From BOG-908 sp964244695 (GTDB lineage: Bacteria > Pseudomonadota > Alphaproteobacteria > Acetobacterales > Acetobacteraceae): 19,368 nt of DNA. The notes under the pieces were generated by a model. It made no database searches and was not told where the DNA came from. It was given only the letters and a program-made list of their open reading frames with translations. How positions within the stretch are numbered: the first letter of the stretch is position 1; each line of letters begins with the position of its first letter. The position numbers and the translations under genes are program-made. Shown here one piece after another: positions 1 to 6,558 of the stretch. The DNA lies in assembly GCA_964244695.1 (NCBI GenBank), contig CAXTJZ010000049.1, positions 1-19,368 of the forward strand. The letters run 5' to 3'.

Positions 1-2017
1 GCATGTCGTTGATGATGGCCAGCGGCTTGTGCGTGACCAGCGCGTCGTCCGGCTCCGCCTCCAGCCCCTTGCGGTCGCCATCGACGATGCGGTCCTTGAG
101 GCGGCCCTCCACGGTCTCGCTCTTCGCCCGCTTCGTGGCTTCCGTCGCCTTGCGGTCCGCGAAAATGGCAAGCAGGCGCTGTAACGGATCGTAGCCCTCG
201 CGCCTGCGGTCGAAAATCAGGTCCTCCGCCACCTCCACCTCTTCGGCGGAGATCAGGTGCAGCGGCCGTATCTTGCTGACATGCACGATGGCGCCCGTCA
301 TGCCGGCGCGCACCGCGTGGTCGAGGAACACGCTGTTCAGCACGGCGCGCGCCGCCGGGTTCAGGCCGAAACTCACGTTGGACAGGCCGAGGATGATCTG
401 GATGTCCGGAAAACGCTCGCGAATCATCCTGATGCCGTCCAGCGTCCACTCCGCCAGTTTGCGGTCGTCCTCGTTGCCCGTGGCTATGGTGAAGGTCAAC
501 GGGTCTATCAGCAGATCGCTCTGCGGCAGGCCGTACTTGCCGCAGGCGAACTCCACCAGCCGCGTGGCGATGCGCAGCTTGTCCTCTGCCGTTTTCGCCA
601 TGCCCACTTCGTCGATGGTCAGCGCGATCACCGCGGCGCCGAACTTCTTTGCCAGCACCAGGCGGTCTGTCGCGGCACCCTCGCCATCCTCGAAATTGAT
701 CGAGTTGATGATCGGCTTGCCGCCATGCAGCTTCAGCGCGCTCGCGATCACCGGCGTCTCGGTGCTGTCGATCACCAGCGGTACGTTCACCGAGTTGGTG
801 AAGCGGCGTATCACCTCGTCCATCTCGTATTTCTCATCGCGCCCGACAAAAGCCGTGCACACGTCGAGCGAGTTGCTGCCCTCTGCCGCCTGCTCGCGGC
901 CCACGCTCACGCAGCCGTCCCAGTCGCCGGCCTCCTGCAGCTCGCGCCACTTCTTCGAACCGTTAGCATTGCAGCGCTCGCCGATCGAGAAGAAGCTGTT
1001 GTCCTGCCGCAGGGGCGTGGCGCTGTACAGGCTGGCCACCGACGGCACCCAATACGATTTCCGCTGAACGGGCGTGGGCCGGAAACCCTCGCCGCGACGC
1101 CGCAACATCGCATCCAGCGCCTGAATATGCGGCACGTCCGTCCCGCAGCACCCGCCTATCAAATTCAGCCCGTCCTCGGCAACGAACCGCTCCACCCAGC
1201 TCGCCATCTCCGCCGCCCCGAGCGGATAGCGCGTGGCGCCATCCACCAGCTCCGGCAGCCCCGCATTCGGCTGCACGCTGATCAGTCCAGGCCAGTTCGC
1301 CGACAGCCAGCGCACGTGCTCGGCCATCTCCTGCGGCCCGGTGGCGCAATTCAGCCCGATCAGCGGCACGTCCAGCGCGTGCACAACGGTGGCCGCGGTC
1401 GCAATGTCAGGCCCCACCAGCAACGTGCCGGTGGTCTCCACCGTCACCTGCACGAATATCGGCGTGTCACGGCCACACTCGGCGCGCGCGATCTTCGCCC
1501 CGTTCACCGCCGCCTTTATCTGCAGCGTGTCCTGGCACGTCTCGATCAGGAACGCGTCCACGCCACCATCCATCAGCCCGCGGCATTGTTCGACGAGCCC
1601 GGCTTCCAGCGTGTCGTAATCCACATTCCCCAGCGACGGCAGTTTCGTCCCAGGCCCCACGCCGCCCAGCACCCAACGGTGCCGCCCATCGGCAAACTCG
1701 TCGGCAACTTCCCGTGCCAGCTCTGCCGCAATCCGGTTTATCTCGCGCGCCCGCGCCTCCAGACCGAACTCCCCGAGCGTGATCGGCGACGCGCCGAATG
1801 TGTTCGTCTCCACCATGTCCGCGCCGGCCGCGTAGTAGCCGCGCGCTATCTCGCGCACGAGGTCGGGTCGCGAAAGGCTCAGCACGTCGGTGCAGTTCTC
1901 CTGCCCCCAGTAGTCGCGCTCGGTGTCGAGATCCATGCTTTGCACGCGGCTACCTGTGCCGCCGTCGCATAGGAGGACCTGGTCGCGTAGAGCGTCTAGC
2001 AGATGGGGTCGGGTCAC
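1..2017 (-). CDS. metH: Methionine synthase, cobalamin-dependent (N-terminal 672 residues; runs off the window)
   Basis: Transfers a methyl group from 5-methyltetrahydrofolate through cobalamin to homocysteine, giving methionine; cytoplasmic. The visible part holds the homocysteine-binding barrel (about residues 5-305), with zinc ligands Cys224 (G-L-N-C-A-T-G) and Cys290-Cys291 (G-G-C-C-G-T), then the pterin-binding barrel (about 330-600; F-F-S-I-G-E-R-C-N-A-N-G-S, V-I-D-S-T-E-T, I-N-S-I-N). The reading frame is open at base 1, so the cobalamin-binding and reactivation domains lie outside; E. coli MetH is about 1,227 residues. I chose GTG at 2017 because GAGG sits 7 bases upstream and the next in-frame ATG (1936) would delete conserved L-L-D-A-L...L-C-D-G-G-T-G. 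A TTG at 2023 is too close to the GAGG. The SahR-like regulator is upstream on the same strand, but a palindromic repeat (2041-2187) lies between them. Confidence 0.95.
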   Translation of the reverse strand, partial: MTRPHLLDALRDQVLLCDGGTGSRVQSMDLDTERDYWGQENCTDVLSLSRPDLVREIARGYYAAGADMVETNTFGASPITLGEFGLEARAREINRIAAELAREVADEFADGRHRWVLGGVGPGTKLPSLGNVDYDTLEAGLVEQCRGLMDGGVDAFLIETCQDTLQIKAAVNGAKIARAECGRDTPIFVQVTVETTGTLLVGPDIATAATVVHALDVPLIGLNCATGPQEMAEHVRWLSANWPGLISVQPNAGLPELVDGATRYPLGAAEMASWVERFVAEDGLNLIGGCCGTDVPHIQALDAMLRRRGEGFRPTPVQRKSYWVPSVASLYSATPLRQDNSFFSIGERCNANGSKKWRELQEAGDWDGCVSVGREQAAEGSNSLDVCTAFVGRDEKYEMDEVIRRFTNSVNVPLVIDSTETPVIASALKLHGGKPIINSINFEDGEGAATDRLVLAKKFGAAVIALTIDEVGMAKTAEDKLRIATRLVEFACGKYGLPQSDLLIDPLTFTIATGNEDDRKLAEWTLDGIRMIRERFPDIQIILGLSNVSFGLNPAARAVLNSVFLDHAVRAGMTGAIVHVSKIRPLHLISAEEVEVAEDLIFDRRREGYDPLQRLLAIFADRKATEATKRAKSETVEGRLKDRIVDGDRKGLEAEPDDALVTHKPLAIINDM

Positions 2018-2040
2018 TTGCAAACCTCGGAAAAGGAAGG

Positions 2041-2187
2041 AAGGCCTTCTTTTTTGAAAAAAAGAAGCAAAAAACTTTTACTACTGACGCTGTTCAAACA
2101 GCGGGTTCTGTCCGGCGAGCATCCGCGCCGGCGGCAGCGAACGGAGCAGGAGTTTTTTGGTCCTTTTCTTCGAAAAAGGACTGCTTG
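2041..2187. repeat. Palindromic repeat copy 1 (arm A ... inverted arm B)
   Basis: The left arm (2041-2081, type A) contains a CTTC...GAAG hairpin and then a run of A and CTTTT. The right arm (about 2149-2187, type B inverted) contains GGTCC...GGAC and GCTTGC. The core between them is unique to this copy and includes a 16-base hairpin at 2088-2103. On the minus strand it lies between the SahR-like gene and metH, and the SahR-like reading frame runs into it. It may act as a terminator or attenuator between the two genes; that role is inference. Confidence 0.85.
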
Positions 2188-3110
2188 CTTGCCTCGCCTT
2201 GCCAGATCCTGACCCGCAACGCGCCTCCGCCGCCCACTGAAACCGGCGCGCTGGCCGAAAGCCCAGCGCGCGCCAGCATGTCCAGCATCGCGTCATCGGA
2301 AAACCCGGCCGCGGTATGGCCCATCTGCGCCAGTAATGCGCGCTCGCCATGCGGCGCCAGGTCCACCACCACCAGCCGCCCGCCGGGCGCCAGCACCCGC
2401 GTGGCCTCGGCCACTACAAGCGCCGGCGCCTCGGCGTAGTGCAGCACCATCTGCAGCACCACCAGATCGAAACACGCATCCGCCAACGGCAGCGCGCACA
2501 TGTCGGCCAGGCGGAACTGGCAATGCGAGAAGGCGGCGTCCGCCAGCCTAACGCGCGCCAGCGCCAGCATCGCGCGGCTTGCATCCACGCCAAGGCCCGC
2601 ACCCATCCTGGGCGCCAGCAATTCCAGCAAGCGTCCCGTGCCGGTGCCCACGTCCAGAACCCGCCCGAGCCGGCCTTCCGGCAATAACGCCACCAGCCGC
2701 GCTTCCACCTCGGCGGCCGGCAGTCCGAGCGCACGCATCTCGTCCCAATCCGCACCCTGCTTGCGGAACGTGTCGGAGGCTATGCGCGCACGCTCGGACA
2801 GCACGCGCGCGGCACCGCGGCGGTCGGCGGCCACCAGGGGGTCGTCCTGTGGCAACCGGCGGAGCACGTCGCGCGCCAACCCGCCCGGCTCGCCCTGCGC
2901 CAGCGTGAACCAGGCATTCGCACCCTCGCGCGCACGCTCCAGCAGCCCCGCCTCGCACAGCACCCGCAAGTGGCGCGACAGCCGCGGCTGGCTCTGCCCG
3001 AGCACTTCGCAGAAATCGTTGACGCAGAACGTCCCGCGCGCCGCCAGCGCCAGCAGGCGCAACCGTGTCGGGTCGGCCAGCGCGCCGAGAATGGGAAGAA
3101 GCTGCTCCAT
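2094..3110 (-). CDS. ArsR-family regulator fused to a SAM-methyltransferase-like domain (SahR-type)
   Basis: 338 residues. An ArsR winged helix occupies about residues 3-75 (A-D-P-T-R-L-R-L-L; recognition helix about 39-51, Q-S-Q-P-R-L-S-R-H-L). A class I methyltransferase fold follows at about 135-305, with the SAM-binding motif V-L-D-V-G-T-G-T-G at 151-159 and acidic D176. This architecture beside metH matches SahR, a proteobacterial repressor of the SAM cycle whose methylase-like domain senses S-adenosylhomocysteine. That assignment rests on architecture and context. I chose ATG 3110 because the ArsR fold starts there and it lies just after the predicted promoter; an in-frame start at 3167 would lie upstream of that promoter. 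Oddly, the last 30 or so residues (from about 308, S-K-Q-S-F-F-E-E-K-D-Q-K-T) are encoded by the arm of a palindromic repeat, so the native stop was probably lost or displaced. Confidence 0.9.
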   Translation of the reverse strand: MEQLLPILGALADPTRLRLLALAARGTFCVNDFCEVLGQSQPRLSRHLRVLCEAGLLERAREGANAWFTLAQGEPGGLARDVLRRLPQDDPLVAADRRGAARVLSERARIASDTFRKQGADWDEMRALGLPAAEVEARLVALLPEGRLGRVLDVGTGTGRLLELLAPRMGAGLGVDASRAMLALARVRLADAAFSHCQFRLADMCALPLADACFDLVVLQMVLHYAEAPALVVAEATRVLAPGGRLVVVDLAPHGERALLAQMGHTAAGFSDDAMLDMLARAGLSASAPVSVGGGGALRVRIWQGEASKQSFFEEKDQKTPAPFAAAGADARRTEPAV

Positions 3111-3115
3111 CGTGC

Positions 3116-3144
3116 TTGCATAAATATATAAGGCTAGCTTTATA
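3116..3144 (+). promoter_or_regulatory. Sigma70-like promoter of the 103-residue gene, probably leaderless
   Basis: TTGCAT at 3116-3121, a 17-base spacer, and TTTATA at 3139-3144. The ATG at 3151 starts 6 bases after the -10 box, so transcription would begin at or near the A of the start codon. No Shine-Dalgarno sequence fits in the space, which agrees with a leaderless message. The promoter overlaps the palindromic operator and the opposing promoter of the SahR-like gene. Confidence 0.6.
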
Positions 3145-3148
3145 GCAA
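3121..3148 (-). promoter_or_regulatory. Promoter of the SahR-like gene, overlapping the divergent promoter
   Basis: Read on the minus strand: TTGCTA (3148-3143), a 16-base spacer, TATTTA (3126-3121), and the ATG 10 bases further at 3110. The 5' leader would be only a few bases. Its spacer contains the same palindrome that occupies the opposing promoter, so one bound protein could block both. Confidence 0.5.
3127..3144. promoter_or_regulatory. Palindromic operator, probable SahR-like/ArsR binding site
   Basis: TATAAGGCTAGCTTTATA is an 18-base inverted repeat with only one mismatched pair, in the 40-base gap between two divergent genes. ArsR-family repressors bind short A/T-rich palindromes overlapping their own promoters, so autoregulation is likely. 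I see no second copy of this palindrome upstream of metH. Confidence 0.6.
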
Positions 3149-3150
3149 GT

Positions 3151-3462
3151 ATGACGACGCTGGACATGCGGGTGCCTCTCCGCTTTGCCGAGGCGGATAG
3201 CGTTGCCGATGGTCAGGCAGCGTTCCGGGAGGGCGAGGATTTCGTCCCTGTCCAGGCACATCCGGCCGGCTGTGCCTGTTGCGCGGCCCGCAATCCGGCC
3301 GGGATCGCACTGGCGTTGCTGCTGCAGAAGCGCGCGCGCGGCACGGTTGGCTTTTTCCGAAGCGTGGTTGCCGTCACGCGCTCTGCGGCCGGGCGGGCGA
3401 TGGTGCTGGAGGCGCTTCGAAGCGATCCTGTCGCTAGTGCGTGTTTCCGGCTGGAGGAGTAG
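3151..3462 (+). CDS. Conserved small protein with a C-x-C-C motif, function unknown
   Basis: 103 residues, with no signal peptide or membrane segment visible. A central H-P-A-G-C-A-C-C-A-A-R motif gives Cys41, Cys43 and Cys44, which could bind a metal. It is followed by an amphipathic helix-like stretch (A-L-A-L-L-L-Q-K-R-A-R-G) and a C-terminal segment ending D-P-V-A-S-A-C-F-R-L-E-E. I recall similar small proteins from Acetobacteraceae but know no function. It is divergent from the SahR-like regulator and shares its operator, so it may belong to the same regulon. ATG 3151 fits a leaderless start; ATG 3166 is the alternative. The stop codon directly abuts a palindromic repeat at 3463. Codon use matches its neighbours. 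Confidence 0.65.
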   Translation: MTTLDMRVPLRFAEADSVADGQAAFREGEDFVPVQAHPAGCACCAARNPAGIALALLLQKRARGTVGFFRSVVAVTRSAAGRAMVLEALRSDPVASACFRLEE

Positions 3463-3586
3463 GCAAGGCCTTCTTTTTTGCAAAAAAAAAGCAAAAAACT
3501 TTTGCTCCCTGTCGGCGAACGTTTCAGCACCCGCCGACAGGGACCAGAAGTTTTTGGTCCTTTTTTTCCAAAAAAGGACTGCTTGC
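3463..3586. repeat. Palindromic repeat copy 2 (arm A ... inverted arm B)
   Basis: It lies exactly between two convergent stop codons: it starts on the base after the TAG at 3460-3462 and ends next to the GNAT stop at 3587-3589. The left arm is type A, with several substitutions in its A/T tract. The right arm is type B inverted. The unique core has an 11-bp perfect stem (3507-3517 with 3532-3542). A T-rich tract follows the core on both strands, which fits a bidirectional terminator. Confidence 0.85.
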
Positions 3587-4111
3587 TTACTTCCTTCCCG
3601 GCACATCCGCGTCCCCCACCCCCAAAGCCCGCTGCATGATCACCACATCCAGCCACCGCCCGAACTTCACCCCGCACGCCCGCATCACGCCCGCCCGCTG
3701 AAACCCCAGGCTGGAGTGCATCCCGATGGAGCCGATGTTGTCGCTGTCGCCGATCAGCGCCAGCATCTGGCGGAAGCCGGCCGCCTCCGCCCGGGCAAGC
3801 AGTTCGGCCACGATGCCCTTGCCTACGCCCATGCCGCGCACGTCCTCGCGCACATATACGCTGTCCTCCACCGTCCAGTCATAGGCACTGCGGTGGCGGA
3901 ACGCGCCGTAATAGCCGAAGCCCAGCACGCCGGTGGCATCGCGGGCCACCACCCAGGCATAGCCGGCGCGCAAGCCCGCCGCGTGGCGTTCGGTCATCGC
4001 CTCGATGCTGGGCGGCATCTCCTCGAATGTGCCGGTGCCGGCCAGAACGTGGTGGGCGTAAATGGCCTGGATCTCCGGCAGATCGGCGGGTTCGGCGGTC
4101 TCGATTGGCAC
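3587..4111 (-). CDS. GNAT N-acetyltransferase, phosphinothricin / methionine-sulfoximine acetyltransferase type
   Basis: 174 residues, one GNAT domain spanning the whole protein. Visible motifs are the N-terminal R/P-A-D-L-P-E-I-Q-A-I-Y-A-H-H-V, F-R-H-R-S-A-Y-D-W-T-V-E-D-S-V-Y-V (71-87), and the acetyl-CoA pyrophosphate loop R-G-M-G-V-G-K-G (92-99), followed by I-G-D-S-D-N-I-G-S-I-G-M-H-S-S-L-G-F. This pattern is typical of the PAT/MddA group, which acetylates the amino group of glutamate or methionine analogues; the physiological substrate cannot be read from sequence. I chose GTG 4111 because AGGAG lies 7 bases upstream. An in-frame ATG at 4144 adds 11 non-conserved residues that contain that AGGAG. 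It is convergent with the CxCC gene. Confidence 0.9.
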   Translation of the reverse strand: MPIETAEPADLPEIQAIYAHHVLAGTGTFEEMPPSIEAMTERHAAGLRAGYAWVVARDATGVLGFGYYGAFRHRSAYDWTVEDSVYVREDVRGMGVGKGIVAELLARAEAAGFRQMLALIGDSDNIGSIGMHSSLGFQRAGVMRACGVKFGRWLDVVIMQRALGVGDADVPGRK

Positions 4112-4321
4112 GGTGATCTCCTGTGGCCGGCGATTTAACGACACGCACGCGGAACAGGCCAGCCAGACTGTCGAAAATTATCCCTCTCTGAAGGAACCCG
4201 TGGTAAGGAGGTGGCGCGCAAGGCTGCGCAACCCCCGGTTTTCCGGTGCCAAGCGGCCGAATCGACGTGTTTAGCCGGCTTTTTTGCCCAAAGAGACCAT
4301 CCTAGAGGGACCGAAGCGATC

Positions 4322-6555
4322 GTGACAGAGACCAGCCTGAACCCCGAAGGCGAACCGCTCCAGATCGAGTCCAGCGTCGATGAGGCGCTGACGCCGACCG
4401 AGTTGCGCCTGCGGGCTGTCGTCGCTGCGGCGCGTTTCCACGGCGTCGATCTGGACATGGGCGATTACCGCGGTCCGGCTGCCGAGCCTTTCCCGTCGCC
4501 GGCGTCCCTGGTCACCTGGCTGCGTGACCAGGGGCTGGTAGCACGCGCCATGAAGCTGGCCTGGCGCAACCTGTTCCGCTTCAAGGACGCCGCCCCCGTC
4601 GTGCTGCTGCTGAAGGACGGCACGGCCGGCCTCGTGGTCGGCGCCGATCCGACGCGCGATGTGGTGTGGCTGAAGAGCCCCACCTCGCGCGATGCCGAGC
4701 CGCCTGTTGCCGTGGACCGTCTGCGTCTGGAGCAGGCCTGGAACGGCGACGTCATCCTCGTCAAGCGCCCCTATGGCCAGACGGAGGGCGAGGCGCCGTT
4801 CACGCTCGGCTGGATCTTGAGCAAGGTCATGGAGGAGAAACGTTTCCTCACCCAGATCAGCTACGCCTCGATCGTCCTGTCCTTCCTCGCCATCATCCCC
4901 GCGCTGATGGTCATGGCGGCGATCGACCGCGTGCTCGAATACAACTCCATGTCCACCTTCGTGCTGCTGGTCAGCCTGATGGGCGTGATGATGTTCTTCG
5001 AGATGGTGCTTGGCTGGGCCAGGCGCGAGCTCATCCTGGTGATGTCGGCCAGGCTGGACGTGAAGCTGAACCTGCACGTGTTCGGCCGGCTGCTGGCGCT
5101 GCCGCTGGACTTCTTCGAGCGCAGCCAGGCCGGTGAGACGATTTCGCGTCTGCGCGAAGTCTTCCGGGTGCGCGAGTTCCTGACCGGCAAGCTGCTGTAC
5201 ACCTTCCTGGACGGCTTCACTCTGATCNNNNNNNNNNGTTCTACATGGAGCCGACCCTGGCCTGGGTGTCGATCGCCATCGCCGGCCTGATCGCGCTGAT
5301 CATCATGATCTTCCTGCGTCCTGTCGGCTCGCTGATCGCGCTGGCCATCCAGGCCGAGCACAAGAAGGGCGCGGTGATGTCGGAGACAGTGTACGGCATA
5401 CGCACCGTGAAGTCGCTGGCGCTGGAGCCGCAGCAGAAGATCATATGGGACGAGCGCGTGGCGGATGCCGGGCGCTGGCGCCTCGCCGCCGGGCGGCTCG
5501 GCAACTGGCCGCAGACTCTGATCGACCCGCTGCAGACTTTCATGTCGCGCGGCGTGGTGTTGTTCGGCGCCTATCTGGCCCTGCAGAACGACACCACGAT
5601 CGACAAGGGCGGCCTGATCGCCTTCATGATCCTGTCCGGCCGCGTAGCGCAGCCGCTGATCGGTTTCGCCCGCCTGATGGAGGATTTCCACGAGGTGCGC
5701 ACCGCCGTTGGCCAGATCGCCAAGGTGCTGAACAACCCGACTGAGACGCGGGCCCAGAATGACGGCATGCGGCCGAAGTTCGAGGGCCAGGTAACGTTCG
5801 AGGACCTGACCTTCACCTATCCGCTCGGGCAGCGTCCCGCGCTGAACAAGGTGAACTTCTCCATCCCGCCTGGCACCATGCTGGGGCTGGTAGGCCGTTC
5901 CGGGTCTGGCAAATCCACCATCACCCGCCTGCTGCAGGGCATAAACCGCGAGTACACCGGCGCCATACGCATCGACGGTGCCGAGCTGCGCGAGATCAAT
6001 CTCAGCCATCTCCGTCGCAGCTTCGGCGTGGTTCTGCAGGACAACTTCCTGTTCCGCGGCACCATACGTGACAACATCACCGCCGGCCGCGCCGGCCTCA
6101 CGCTGGAGGATGCGGTGCGCGCCGCCCGCCTGGCGGGTGCGGAAGAGTTCATCGAGCGCATGCCGCAGGGCTACGACACCTGGATCGAGGAAGGCTCGGC
6201 CAACATCTCCGGCGGTCAGCGTCAGCGCCTGGCCATCGCGCGTGCGCTGATCACCAACCCGCGCATCATGATACTCGACGAAGCCACGTCCGCCCTGGAC
6301 CCCGAGAGCGAGGCGCTGGTCAACGCCAACCTCACGCGTATCGGCAAGGGTCGCACGATGGTCATCGTGTCTCACCGCCTGTCCAGCCTGGTGAACTGCG
6401 ACCTCATCATGGTGCTCGACCGCGGTGCGGTCATCGACATCGCCCCGCATGACGTGCTGCTGGACCGCTGCTCGGTCTATCGCACGTTGTGGAACCAGCA
6501 GAACCGCCATATCGACCCGGCCCGCGCGGCCGCCGCCCTGGCGCAGGGAGAGTAA
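4322..6555 (+). CDS. Type I secretion system permease/ATPase with C39-like domain (interrupted by a 10-N gap)
   Basis: An inner-membrane ABC exporter that would drive one-step secretion with the adjacent HlyD protein and an unseen TolC-type channel. Before the gap (302 residues) there is a C39 peptidase-like domain (about 20-150) without the catalytic cysteine, as in HlyB, then membrane segments at about 181-203 and 214-232 and the start of the core. After the gap come more membrane segments and the nucleotide-binding domain: Walker A G-R-S-G-S-G-K-S-T (5893-5919), signature I-S-G-G-Q-R-Q-R (6205-6228), Walker B I-M-I-L-D-E-A (6265-6285), H-loop His at 6373-6375. The two parts are in different frames (codon starts 5225 and 5239) because the N run is not the true missing length, so I treat this as one intact gene. 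GTG 4322 is likely (GAGGG about 12 bases upstream); GTG 4211 directly touches its SD-like AAGGAG. Confidence 0.9.
5228..5237. other. Assembly gap (10 N) inside the secretion ABC transporter gene
   Basis: The left reading frame is complete up to the Ile codon ending at 5227, and the right frame resumes with Phe at 5239. To join them in frame, the missing length must leave remainder 2 on division by 3; 10 leaves remainder 1. About 5-7 residues of the membrane domain are probably missing, judging from related exporters. Confidence 0.9.
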
Positions 6556-6558
6556 GCC

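Noticed and set aside
257..1972. Long open frame on the plus strand (571 codons).
   Set aside because: It lies exactly opposite metH, which has full domain motifs; the plus-strand translation is His/Arg/Gln-rich without recognisable domains, as expected for an antisense shadow in high-GC DNA.
3185..4138. 317-codon plus-strand frame spanning the small CxCC gene, a repeat and the GNAT gene.
   Set aside because: It joins antisense GNAT sequence to repeat sequence, and its first part is an alternative frame of the CxCC gene.
4251..4285. Stem-loop followed by TTTTTT before the exporter gene.
   Set aside because: The stem is imperfect (a bulge in a 7-8 bp stem) with a long loop, and no plus-strand gene ends upstream. 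It could be a leader attenuator, but the evidence is too weak to list.
4211..4321. Upstream GTG start for the exporter at 4211.
   Set aside because: The SD-like AAGGAG directly touches the GTG with no spacer, and the extra 37 residues look unlike an exporter N-terminus.
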